The notes beneath the pieces are model-generated. The model worked only from the letters and a program-made list of their open reading frames with translations, did no database searches and was not told where the DNA came from. A program made the translations under genes and the position numbers. Of a stretch of DNA of 64,000 nucleotides, positions 18,300 through 27,393 are shown one piece after another. Origin of the DNA: Promethearchaeota archaeon (GTDB lineage Archaea; Asgardarchaeota; Lokiarchaeia; Sigynarchaeales; SOKP01); NCBI GenBank assembly GCA_019057775.1, contig JAHLWT010000207.1, positions 15,344 to 79,343 on the forward strand, read 5' to 3'. The number at the start of each line of letters is the position of its first letter. Position 1 is the stretch's first letter.

Positions 18300-19619
18300 T
18301 TGAGCAAATCAATAGTATCTGTTGTAAAGTATGAAAAACCTTTAGAATCTGTTCGAAAGGCAGTAGAATTATCTAACCTCTTTAGTGATTTACCAAAAGA
18401 CGCCAAGATATTCATTAAACCAAATATTGTGTACTGGAGCTCTGGCCCTCATCCAAAATGGGGGGTCATTACGACTTCACGAGTTATGGAGGATGTAGTA
18501 ACTCTATTAAAAGAGCATGGGATTGAAGACATAACAATTGGAGAGGGATTTCAGACTAATGAAGCTGCCAAAGATGCTTTCAAGAAATTAGGTTACAATG
18601 ATCTTAAAGAACGATTTGGAGTCAAGTTAATTAATACAAATGATAGACCATATGAGAAAATAGATATGGGATGTGAATTTCTTGTAAATTTTGCCTCAGA
18701 CCCTCTGAAGGTGGATTATATTATTAATCTTCCTGTATTAAAAACTCACAGTCAAGCAGTTATAAGTTTAGGTATGAAAAACCTTAAAGGATTTATCAAC
18801 ATAGCTTCTCGAAAGAAATTTCATAGTGCTGATCCAATAAAGACCCTTCATTTTAACGTTGCAAAACTTCCAAACAATATCCCTCCCTGTCTTACACTTA
18901 TAGATGGAATTTATACATTAGAACGCGGACCCTCTATGGATGGAAAAGCCCATAAAACTAATGTTTTAATTGCCTCAAAGGATATTTTATCCGCTGATAT
19001 GGTTGGTGCAAAAATCTTAGGGATAGAACCCTCCGATGTACCTCAGTTAGTTCAAGCTGCTGAAGATAGAAATAGATCGCCTGATTTATCAGATGTTGAG
19101 GTTGTAGGAGAGAAAATCGAGGACGTAGCTGCACATCACGAATGGAAATTCATATACAATGAAGCCGGTGATTTACCCCTTCCATTTTATAATAGACAAT
19201 TTAAAGGCTTGAAATACCGAGAATATGATACAACGATGTGTACTTATTGTAGTGCAATTAATGGACTTTTATTAGTATTACTGAAAAATGCATGGAATGG
19301 AGAAACTTTTGGTGGGATCGAATTTCTAACAGGTAAAATAATGGAACCTTCGACTGGAATGAATAAGACAATCCTGGTTGGGCAGTGTCAATATAAGAAA
19401 AATAAAGATCATCCGAACATTAAGGAATTAGTCCCTATTAGGGGATGCCCACCCTCCATGAAAGATATTAAAAATGCATTTGAAATTTGTGGAATTAAGG
19501 CTAATCCCCTCATGTTTCAAGGAGGAGGGTTAGATGCAGGGGGAGTTATCTTCTTACAGAAATATAAAAAAAAACCTGAATTTGAAGAAGATTTTTATAA
19601 AATAAAAACGACAAAATAA
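18300..19619 (+). CDS. DUF362 domain protein, copy 2
   Basis: 439 residues, TTG start, clearly paralogous with the 15219 gene along its length: IFIKPNIVYWS, GVITTSRVMEDVVTLL, PVLKTHSQAVISLGMKNLKG, SADMVGAKILGIEP, CTYCSAING, GQCQYKKN, IRGCPPS. All the Cys of the C-terminal part are conserved between copies, which supports a metal-binding role. The first 40 bases from the start codon are identical to copy 1 although the remainder has drifted. The ribosome site is weak (GTGA about 8 bases upstream). A T-run follows the stop codon. Function unknown. Confidence 0.85.
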   Translation: MSKSIVSVVKYEKPLESVRKAVELSNLFSDLPKDAKIFIKPNIVYWSSGPHPKWGVITTSRVMEDVVTLLKEHGIEDITIGEGFQTNEAAKDAFKKLGYNDLKERFGVKLINTNDRPYEKIDMGCEFLVNFASDPLKVDYIINLPVLKTHSQAVISLGMKNLKGFINIASRKKFHSADPIKTLHFNVAKLPNNIPPCLTLIDGIYTLERGPSMDGKAHKTNVLIASKDILSADMVGAKILGIEPSDVPQLVQAAEDRNRSPDLSDVEVVGEKIEDVAAHHEWKFIYNEAGDLPLPFYNRQFKGLKYREYDTTMCTYCSAINGLLLVLLKNAWNGETFGGIEFLTGKIMEPSTGMNKTILVGQCQYKKNKDHPNIKELVPIRGCPPSMKDIKNAFEICGIKANPLMFQGGGLDAGGVIFLQKYKKKPEFEEDFYKIKTTK

Positions 19620-19678
19620 TTTTTTTTTATTTTAAACATTTACATCAGATTTAAAAGAAGAAAAAAAGATAAAGAGTA

Positions 19679-20710
19679 TTATTTAATCATTGAACTATTG
19701 TTTCTGATGACACTCTCTGCATTTTTCATTATTCCTTCGATAATATCATTAACATCTTCAATTTTATCAATAATTCCAATTGATTGACCAAGTAAAACGG
19801 CTCCAGTTGTTGTATCACCATTATATACCCTATCATAAGAGCTTAAGTCCTTTAATTGTTGCTCAGGAGTAATAGAGGCTTCATAAGCAAGCATCTCCTC
19901 TTTAGAGGAGGGTGCGGGGTGGGCTGCAGCATATTCGTTTTTATATAATCGAATTGGACCAAATGATCCCGTAAATAGCCCCGTATCTTGGGGTTTTCCA
20001 GGTGGAATTAATGCCTTATAATTTTCGTGAAACTCACTCTGTTTTGAAGCTATGAATCTTGATCCCATCGCAATCGCTCCTGCGCCTAGAGATAAAGCAG
20101 CAGCTAAAGATTCCCCAGTAACAAAACCACCACATGCAATTTTAGGTAAATCAGGAAAGTTTTTATTAATTTGCTGAAGTAATACAAGAGTTGACACTCG
20201 CTCAAAAGATTGATGACCTCCACCTTCTGTACCAGTGACTACGATTCCATCGACACCAGAATCAACACACTTCTGAGCTAACCAGACAGCTGGGGCTACA
20301 TGAAAGTGTTTGATTTCTGAATTTTCTCTTAGTTCTTTAAAATACTTCGATTGAGGAAGAAACCTTGAAGAACCGGCAGAAGTTAACCAATATTTGCATT
20401 GGTCTCTCATTTTAACATTGCCCATAACTATTTTAGGTAAGTTTCTGGCCATTGCTTTTACACCAGGATTATTCCTAGATGTAAGGATATTTAGACCGAA
20501 TGGCTTATCTGTATGTTCAATCATATATTCTATACTGGCCATATGTTCCTTGACGGGATCAGTTCCAGTTATGTTAACATTTGATAAAACTCCCAATCCA
20601 CCAGCTTCACTCACAGCTAAAGCGAGATCACGCGTAAAAAAAGGACCCATAGGGGCACTGAAAATTGGATGTTTTATTCCAAACATCTTCGTTATATCTG
20701 TTTCTATCAT
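19679..20710 (-). CDS. Nitronate monooxygenase / 2-nitropropane dioxygenase-like FMN enzyme
   Basis: 343 residues, TIM-barrel FMN flavoprotein family. Seen in the sequence: N-terminal KHPIFSAPMGPFFTRDLALA, the motif GVDGIVVTGTEGGGHQ near 173-188, and the phosphate-binding end CGGFVTGESLAAALSLGAGA with IAMGSRFIASKQSE. Members oxidise alkyl nitronates, but related proteins (FabK, trans-2-enoyl reductases) share the fold, so the substrate is open. The start is supported by GGTGAT about 12 bases upstream of the ATG on the minus strand. It converges with the second DUF362 gene. Confidence 0.85.
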   Translation of the reverse strand: MIETDITKMFGIKHPIFSAPMGPFFTRDLALAVSEAGGLGVLSNVNITGTDPVKEHMASIEYMIEHTDKPFGLNILTSRNNPGVKAMARNLPKIVMGNVKMRDQCKYWLTSAGSSRFLPQSKYFKELRENSEIKHFHVAPAVWLAQKCVDSGVDGIVVTGTEGGGHQSFERVSTLVLLQQINKNFPDLPKIACGGFVTGESLAAALSLGAGAIAMGSRFIASKQSEFHENYKALIPPGKPQDTGLFTGSFGPIRLYKNEYAAAHPAPSSKEEMLAYEASITPEQQLKDLSSYDRVYNGDTTTGAVLLGQSIGIIDKIEDVNDIIEGIMKNAESVIRNNSSMIK

Positions 20711-20964
20711 TTTTTTAAAATATCACCTTTAGTTGAATAAATAAACAGTATTTTTAAACGTGTTTTTTTGTACTTTTTATACTTAGAATTTCGTGTTTAT
20801 CGCGAGAAAATAAAAAAATTACTTATATTTATATCTTTAAATAAACTTTTTACAATTAAGATAAAAATGTCAAAAAATAATTAACACACCTCATAGTTCC
20901 CAGATATTTCAATAATTTAAAGACGTAATAATTTGAAATTCATTAAAATTCAGTAGAGCGATAA

Positions 20965-23900
20965 ATGAAATTTCATTTTTCTAGTGCTAAAGGTAAAAAA
21001 AAAGGAATTTCCATCTTAGTTTCAGTTATAGTCTTTCTTATTTTTGTAAATCTGAATAATTTTTCAAACTCGACTTTAGATACGTCTATTGGAGAACAAA
21101 ACGCGGATTCATTTTCAGATTTAAATAAAATTAAAGAGCCGAAGGTAGCCGCAAATGAGCCAAATGGAAAACCATTACTAGTTTATCAACACTCTACGAT
21201 AACCAAAACTTTCTATCCTTTTTCTTTACCATATGATATAAGTTTCACCTTAGTAGAAGGATGGACTTCAAAAAATGTTACTATAAGTTATGATGGAGTA
21301 GCTCATAAGAAGAATTGGGTTGTAAATGGTTCTTTTGATGAAGGGGAGACTCCGTGGGTATATAATAGTTCTAATTCGGCAATTACTAATATGTCTTGGC
21401 AACCCACATACGTGGAAATAAAGGTTATTTCTCAACCTCAAGATATTCCTAAAGGATCTTCTGGATATTTCGAACAAAATTTTACTATCCCAGAAACACT
21501 AACATCCGATACATTAGTAACTTTATCTACGAATTATAAATATAGAATAACAGGGGGAATAGGAGTACCATCTAGAAATATTAGTGCTTTTATTTCTATT
21601 AATATCGGAGGTATTGAGAAAAATAAGTCTATAAGTTTTTCTAATTTAGTTGAAGGATCAGCGAATTGGAATCCGATGACTTTACCCTATTATATGTCCG
21701 AAGTTGGTCAACAGCTTCCTGGTAATATTACAATACGGGCAGGAGTATTTGTAGATAACATAACCGATACTCCAAATAAAGACCAATTCCTATCTCTTGA
21801 TGATATTCAATTTACAGTGTGGACCAAACCTAACCTGCCAAATTTATTAATTGCTAATGATACAGATGATGTTTTTTTTTATAATGTTTATAATTATACT
21901 AACAGTTCATATGGTGAGGGGAGCGCATTTATAGATGAATCAATTAGGTATAGCGAAGATACTGAAATAGTTTTCACAATTTTAAAAAATAGTACATTCA
22001 CAGAGGATTTTAAAATAGATAACATTACTATTGCATCAGAAGCAGTTAAAATTTTTAATACTACTGCGGGAGGGAAAGAAAGTAGTCAATATACTAATGG
22101 TATTAACATAAACTGGCAAACAGAATGCTCTATTGACCTCCTTCATTATACTTATTTACATAACTGGGCTGAGATAAATAAACCCAATGACTGGAATATC
22201 ACTTCTGTTTTGTATGGATCTTACACAGATTATATAGCAAATTGCACGGGAACAGGACTTGGTTCTGAAAAATTAATAATACCTGAAGAGATTTTTAGTT
22301 CTGGAACATGGACTCTTAAAGCTAATAGTCAGAACTATATTTCTAATGGGAGTCTCGTTGTTGGTCCTACTTATAATGAAAAATCAAATATAACCATGGG
22401 AGAGCCTTATCGGATAAACGTTGGTTTATATCATACTCTTGATTTGACAAATACACAAATAAATTGTACTATTGAATATCCCAATGGTACAATATTCTAT
22501 CAAAACACTAGTATACCCAATTCAAATGAGATGAATTTTGGCACTCACACTGTTGGAAAAAATATGACTGTTGGGACCTATCAAGTACTATTAGAATGGA
22601 CAAATAATCAAACTTATTTAAGTAGGGATAAAGTGGGATTCTTACAATTTGAATTTGATGTGTGGCATCATACAAATCTTACAGCGGTAAATCCTCTTGA
22701 AGTGAAGGTTTCGGGAGAACCATATCTAATGAAAGTGAATTTCACCGATTATGACTCTAATACATACATCGATTTTGCTACAGTAACGTTTATTTCTATT
22801 AATAGCACTGGTCACCTGATGTCTTTTGGAACAATGATTTATTTTGGTTCTGGGTTTTATGTTTATGATTTGGATTTAAGTGATTTAGAATTAGGGGATT
22901 ATTACTTTTTTTTTAATACTACAAATAGATATTATGAAAATCAATCTATAAGGAATTTAATTAATTTAACAATTATTTCACAACCATTAACTTTAGAGGT
23001 TCCCCATGAGGTTATAAATGTGGATGCTAATAGCTATGCAACTTGCTATATAAATGTCACAGGATCAATTACTGGAACTTTAATACCAGGTGCTATTAAT
23101 ATAACTACTGATTGGTACAAAAATTTTACAGTAACAGGTAATGATATTGCCGGTAATGGTATTGTCTATCTCAATTTCTCGACATATCAAGTACCCACAC
23201 AAGGCATTGTTGAAACTTTTACAGTTACTATCTTTGCCAACAAAACTAATTTTGGGAGTACTTCTGCTTTTATATCATTAACCGTAAATCCTATACCAGC
23301 TATCGTTAACGTAAATGAAACAATTATTGATGCGTATCTGAATAGTAGTTTCTCATTGAAAATTAATTATACCATTGAAAGCTCCGATGAAATTATTCAA
23401 GATGCTGCGCTAAATGTTATTTGGGCATCAACTTTTAATGTTTTACCGGTTGTTGATGGCTATTTCATAAATTTTTCGACAACAAATCTTTCTTTAGAGA
23501 TCTATTCAATATTTTTTCAATTAAGTCATCCTGGATATGAGACTGGTTACAGTAGCGTGTATGTGAATATCTTGCCAAAATCAACATACGTGGAGATTTT
23601 TTTAGACCAAGTCGATAAAACATCTGACAAGACCTTAACAATGCCTTGGAATAATCCTCTAAATATTACCATTTTATACAAGGAGTCAATATCAAATCAA
23701 TTTATTTCAGGTGCTTCAATAGAATTAAATGGAGCAGGTTTGTCAGAATTAATACCGCAAATTCAACAACAGTATACTTTAATTTTAAATCAAGGTGAAT
23801 TACCAATTGGAATTCATTTCTTAACGATTACTTCTCAGAAAGAAAATTATGATAGAGTTCCTATCATTCTTAGAATAACCGTGGAGCAAATTGAGGTTCA

Positions 23901-25371
23901 AGTCGATACACTTGAGTTCAATGGTACTATAGATGTATTTGCGGGAGCTTCACAAAAAATTAGTTTTTTTATTAGTGAAGCAGGATCTGGAAGCGGCATT
24001 GAAAATGCTGATGTAACGTATTCATGGAATTTCCAATTTGGGAGTCTGTTTGAAAACATGGGAAATGGCATTTATGAGGCTAATTTAAGTATTCCGAGCA
24101 GTGCTCTAGGGGCTTATACTATCGAAATCATTATTAGAAATGAAGAAGCACAATATAGAGATCGGAATTTTCTAGTAAACATTTATGTTTCGAAAATTGA
24201 GATTCAAGCCTATACTCTTGATTTCAACGGTACTTTAGATTTATTTACGGGAGACTCACAACTAATTAGAATTTTTCTTGGTGAAGCGGGAAGTGAAAGT
24301 GGAATAGAAGGAGCAAATGTAACATATTCATGGGATTTCGCGGATGGAGTTCAGTTTGAAAACATGGGAAATGGAATTTATGAGGCTGAAATAAGCATTC
24401 CAAACAGTGCTCTAGGGGCTTATTCTGTCGAAATTTTTATTAGAAATGAAGAATTACAATATAGAGATCGGAATTTTCTAGTAAATATTTATGTTTCACA
24501 AAAAACTACTCCTAACTACACCATTTGGGTAATAGTTATTGCTCTTCTATCTGTCATTGGAGTTTTAAGTACTTTAAGTGTAAGAAGCTATGTAATTCTA
24601 CCACGTAAGAGGAAAAAAGAAAGAATTTTTCAAAATACTATCCAAGTTTTTAAAGATGTAAAAAATATTCAATCTGTAATGCTTATTCAAAGAAATAGCG
24701 GAATGCCGTTTTTCAATAAAAATTATGCCAATTTTGATACCAGAGATAATTCTCTCCTTTCTGGTTTTATTCAAGCAATTACGATATTTGGCGAACAAAT
24801 GATTAATGGCGCGATCTCAGAAGATCCTAAGAAAAAAAGTAAAGAAATATATTCTAAAAATATTATAGAATTGAATTTCAAATATTTCCATTTACTTATA
24901 TGTGATTATCAATCTGTAAGATCTCTATTAATTCTAAGGGAACATTCATCTGAAAGACTAAAGAGGCAATTTTATTTGTTATCAGTTGAAATTGATGCCA
25001 AATTAGGGAATAAAATAGAAAATTTTAGCGGTAATTTGACAGAATTTGAGTCTAATGTTGATATTCTATTGAATGAATTCCTATCCCTATATTATTCAGA
25101 ACCGTACAGATTAATTAAGGATGCATCGTATATGCAATTCCTTAAAAAGAGTAGAGAATTAAAATCAATTGAAGCGCGTATCCTCAATGTTATTATTGCA
25201 AGAACTAAACTTGAGAAGGAGTTTACGTTAAACAACATTGTTGAAGAAATCGATGAGAAAAACGTAGACGCAATTTATGGTGGTCTCCATACATTAGTCG
25301 CAAGGAATATTATTGTTCCGATCCATTATAAAAAGAAAGATTCACACCCTCTCTTAGGTGGATTTAAATAA
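20965..25371 (+). CDS. Giant surface protein: signal segment, Ig-like repeats, TM helix, cytoplasmic sensor-like domain
   Basis: 1468 residues. An N-terminal hydrophobic segment (ISILVSVIVFLIFVNLNNFS, about 14-33) follows a basic start. Residues about 35-1180 are beta-rich extracellular modules with many N-x-S/T sequons, ending in two near-identical 102-residue repeats. A single TM helix (WVIVIALLSVIGVLSTLSV, about 1186-1204) is followed by basic PRKRKKERIF. The 260-residue cytoplasmic part begins MLIQRNSGMPFFNKNYANFD, then LLSGFIQAITIFGEQ. It ends in a winged-helix-like segment (LEKEFTLNNIVEEIDEKN). The same topology and cytoplasmic module recur in the 60398-63172 protein. A roadblock or longin-type fold is suggested by the short-motif pattern, not proven. 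Confidence 0.8.
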   Translation: MKFHFSSAKGKKKGISILVSVIVFLIFVNLNNFSNSTLDTSIGEQNADSFSDLNKIKEPKVAANEPNGKPLLVYQHSTITKTFYPFSLPYDISFTLVEGWTSKNVTISYDGVAHKKNWVVNGSFDEGETPWVYNSSNSAITNMSWQPTYVEIKVISQPQDIPKGSSGYFEQNFTIPETLTSDTLVTLSTNYKYRITGGIGVPSRNISAFISINIGGIEKNKSISFSNLVEGSANWNPMTLPYYMSEVGQQLPGNITIRAGVFVDNITDTPNKDQFLSLDDIQFTVWTKPNLPNLLIANDTDDVFFYNVYNYTNSSYGEGSAFIDESIRYSEDTEIVFTILKNSTFTEDFKIDNITIASEAVKIFNTTAGGKESSQYTNGININWQTECSIDLLHYTYLHNWAEINKPNDWNITSVLYGSYTDYIANCTGTGLGSEKLIIPEEIFSSGTWTLKANSQNYISNGSLVVGPTYNEKSNITMGEPYRINVGLYHTLDLTNTQINCTIEYPNGTIFYQNTSIPNSNEMNFGTHTVGKNMTVGTYQVLLEWTNNQTYLSRDKVGFLQFEFDVWHHTNLTAVNPLEVKVSGEPYLMKVNFTDYDSNTYIDFATVTFISINSTGHLMSFGTMIYFGSGFYVYDLDLSDLELGDYYFFFNTTNRYYENQSIRNLINLTIISQPLTLEVPHEVINVDANSYATCYINVTGSITGTLIPGAINITTDWYKNFTVTGNDIAGNGIVYLNFSTYQVPTQGIVETFTVTIFANKTNFGSTSAFISLTVNPIPAIVNVNETIIDAYLNSSFSLKINYTIESSDEIIQDAALNVIWASTFNVLPVVDGYFINFSTTNLSLEIYSIFFQLSHPGYETGYSSVYVNILPKSTYVEIFLDQVDKTSDKTLTMPWNNPLNITILYKESISNQFISGASIELNGAGLSELIPQIQQQYTLILNQGELPIGIHFLTITSQKENYDRVPIILRITVEQIEVQVDTLEFNGTIDVFAGASQKISFFISEAGSGSGIENADVTYSWNFQFGSLFENMGNGIYEANLSIPSSALGAYTIEIIIRNEEAQYRDRNFLVNIYVSKIEIQAYTLDFNGTLDLFTGDSQLIRIFLGEAGSESGIEGANVTYSWDFADGVQFENMGNGIYEAEISIPNSALGAYSVEIFIRNEELQYRDRNFLVNIYVSQKTTPNYTIWVIVIALLSVIGVLSTLSVRSYVILPRKRKKERIFQNTIQVFKDVKNIQSVMLIQRNSGMPFFNKNYANFDTRDNSLLSGFIQAITIFGEQMINGAISEDPKKKSKEIYSKNIIELNFKYFHLLICDYQSVRSLLILREHSSERLKRQFYLLSVEIDAKLGNKIENFSGNLTEFESNVDILLNEFLSLYYSEPYRLIKDASYMQFLKKSRELKSIEARILNVIIARTKLEKEFTLNNIVEEIDEKNVDAIYGGLHTLVARNIIVPIHYKKKDSHPLLGGFK
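23890..24501 (+). repeat. Tandem 306-bp repeat inside the giant surface protein gene
   Basis: Two in-frame units, 23890-24195 and 24196-24501, each encode a 102-residue Ig-like module. They share GNGIYEA, SALGAY and QYRDRNFLVNIYVS almost unchanged at the DNA level. This points to a recent unit duplication that lengthened the stalk next to the membrane. Confidence 0.8.
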
Positions 25372-25406
25372 TTTTAAACTAATTTCAAGATCTATGGTAT
25401 ATCTTC

Positions 25407-26177
25407 CTATTTAAAACCCTCACAGAATGATTCTGCATTTATAGGTAAAACGTTATGGTTGTAACCGCCCTCTAATAAAGCGTATCGACGCCCATTACAT
25501 AACTTATTAGAATAAGTTTTCATTAGATTTCCTAATTCATAATAATCTTCTGGGTATAAAAGGTGACCCCAATCCTCTATACCTTGATCGAAACCAGCAC
25601 TTGCAGCAATTATATCTATATCTTTTAGATTTCCCATGCAAGATCTAACTTCTTCAATATAACTCGTACGCCCACTTGAATCGGGGTTAAGTAGTTTTAC
25701 TCTAAATTCATCATCTCTATTTGTAAGAATATTTACATTTCCGTCACCGAAATGTAAGTCGAAATCTAAAACAAATGCGGTTTTAATTTTATTTTCTGAA
25801 AATAGTTTTAATAAACTTATACTCATATTATTAAAATAACAGAAGCCCCAACAAGAATTAGCAGAAGCGTGATGACCAGGTGGTCTAATCACTGCAAAAG
25901 TAGGATTATTGTTATAACCCTCTTCAGCAGCTAAAATTGCACCACCAGCAGCTAAAGCCGATAATTCAAATAAAAGCTTATCATTCTTAATATATTGGAA
26001 ATGTCTTGATGAATGAGCTCTTAGGATATCTTCTTCTGTAGCTGGATTTGGACTTATTATCTGAGAATCTTCTTTTTGAGACAAGGTTTTCATAATACCT
26101 TCTAAACGCCCCGGTGAAGCTGCGGGATCACCAGCATACTCAGAGTTGTAATATCTTTTACTAAAGACAATTTTCAT
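25407..26177 (-). CDS. Histone deacetylase / acetoin-utilisation family amidohydrolase
   Basis: 256 residues, shorter than typical family members (300-340). Conserved: an arginase-fold start MKIVFSKRYYNSEYAGDPAA, RPPGHHASANSCWGFCYFNN with the catalytic His102-His103 pair, Zn-binding DFDLHFGDGN (Asp140, His142), the third Zn Asp in ASAGFDQG, and LLEGGYN with the active-site Tyr. The usual DLHH is DLHF here. The family removes acetyl groups from amines (lysine, polyamines) with a Zn ion. No histone is seen in this window, so the substrate may be a polyamine or protein lysine (inference). It converges with the surface-protein gene at a 35-base gap. Confidence 0.88.
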   Translation of the reverse strand: MKIVFSKRYYNSEYAGDPAASPGRLEGIMKTLSQKEDSQIISPNPATEEDILRAHSSRHFQYIKNDKLLFELSALAAGGAILAAEEGYNNNPTFAVIRPPGHHASANSCWGFCYFNNMSISLLKLFSENKIKTAFVLDFDLHFGDGNVNILTNRDDEFRVKLLNPDSSGRTSYIEEVRSCMGNLKDIDIIAASAGFDQGIEDWGHLLYPEDYYELGNLMKTYSNKLCNGRRYALLEGGYNHNVLPINAESFCEGFK

Positions 26178-26266
26178 TATAATTTTACTCTTTTTTGATA
26201 TTTGATATGATATAATAAACTAATATAAATATCTAATTAAAATTAAAAATAAATTGTGTTAAAAAT

Positions 26267-27211
26267 TTATAGACGCTTACTAAGTATATCAATCATATCC
26301 TTTGTCATTGATTCTAGATTAAAACTCGGTTCCCATCCCCATTCTTCACGAGCAAGAGAATCATCAATTGATTTTGGCCAAGAATCTGCAATTTCTTGTC
26401 TAAAATCTAGTTTATAGTCTATTTCAAATTCAGGTATATGCTTCTTAATTTCAGCAGCTATCTCTCCTGCTGAAAAACTCATACCAGTTATATTGTAAAC
26501 GCGTCTTTTTAGTTTTGAATTATCTGCTTCTAATAAGTCGAAAAAGCATTTATTACAATCCGGCATATACATCATAGGTAATACCGTATCCTCTCTCAAA
26601 AAGCAAGTGTAACTTTTCTTTTTAATAGCTTTATAAAAAATCTCTACAGCATAATCAGTGGTCCCTCCTCCGGGTAACGTTTCACTGCTAATTATTCCAG
26701 GTAGTCTCATCGATCTAATATCTAAATTATATTTTTTATAGTAATATTCTACCAATAATTCACCTGCAACTTTAGAAATTCCGTACATCGTTGTAGGTTG
26801 GAGCACTGTTGTGTTTGGTGTATTTTCTCTCGGTGTAGTAGGGCCAAACGCTGCTATAGAACTTGGCCAGATTATCCTATCTACTTTATAATTTCTACCT
26901 GCTTCTAAAACATTCATTAAGCCATTAATATTAATATCCCATGCGGTTTGGGGCATTTTTTCTCCGGTAGCGCTTAATATCGACGCCATGTGAAAAATTG
27001 TATCAATTTCATATTCATAGAGAACTCTCGAGAGGCTTTCCTTGTCTAATGCATCTAAATAAATTACCGGTCCTGAATTTTTTATCTCAGTTGGAAGTGG
27101 AGTCTTTCTCCCCGTTGCTATGACATTATCATTACCATACTTCTTTCTTAAAGCCGGAACTAATTCACTCCCAATCTGTCCTGCAGCACCTATTACAAGA
27201 ATCCTTCTCAA
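26267..27211 (-). CDS. tdh: NAD-dependent L-threonine 3-dehydrogenase, SDR/epimerase type
   Basis: 314 residues, TTG start. Rossmann motif GAAGQIG (Gly8, Gly11, Gly14) and catalytic Tyr143/Lys147 in YGISKVAGE, with WPSSIAAFGP before it. The segment PGGGTTDYAVEIFYKAI is a signature that separates SDR-type threonine dehydrogenases from sugar epimerases. It oxidises L-threonine to 2-amino-3-ketobutyrate. The divergent neighbour at 27394 is a 2-amino-3-ketobutyrate CoA ligase-type enzyme, which gives the next step to glycine and acetyl-CoA. The shared 180-base intergenic region probably holds both promoters. Confidence 0.85.
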   Translation of the reverse strand: MRRILVIGAAGQIGSELVPALRKKYGNDNVIATGRKTPLPTEIKNSGPVIYLDALDKESLSRVLYEYEIDTIFHMASILSATGEKMPQTAWDININGLMNVLEAGRNYKVDRIIWPSSIAAFGPTTPRENTPNTTVLQPTTMYGISKVAGELLVEYYYKKYNLDIRSMRLPGIISSETLPGGGTTDYAVEIFYKAIKKKSYTCFLREDTVLPMMYMPDCNKCFFDLLEADNSKLKRRVYNITGMSFSAGEIAAEIKKHIPEFEIDYKLDFRQEIADSWPKSIDDSLAREEWGWEPSFNLESMTKDMIDILSKRL

Positions 27212-27393
27212 ATTTATCAGCTCTACTTTAAAAATTTTTAGTATTATTCATAATTCAATCAAGTAAAAAAGGTTTTTCCAATTAATCCCATTTTCAACCC
27301 ATCTATCCCATTAAGGAAAAACTAATATATTTTTTTAAATACCTTTAAATTATTAATTTTCTCTATAAAATCAAAACAATAAATGGTGTTATG
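27212..27393. promoter_or_regulatory. Divergent promoter region between tdh and kbl
   Basis: The gap contains TTTTTAAAGT upstream of the minus-strand tdh start and TTTTTTTAAATACC (about 27329-27342) upstream of the plus-strand start. GGTG at 27385-27388 is the ribosome site for the ATG at 27394. The arrangement allows joint control of the two enzymes of one pathway. Confidence 0.5.
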
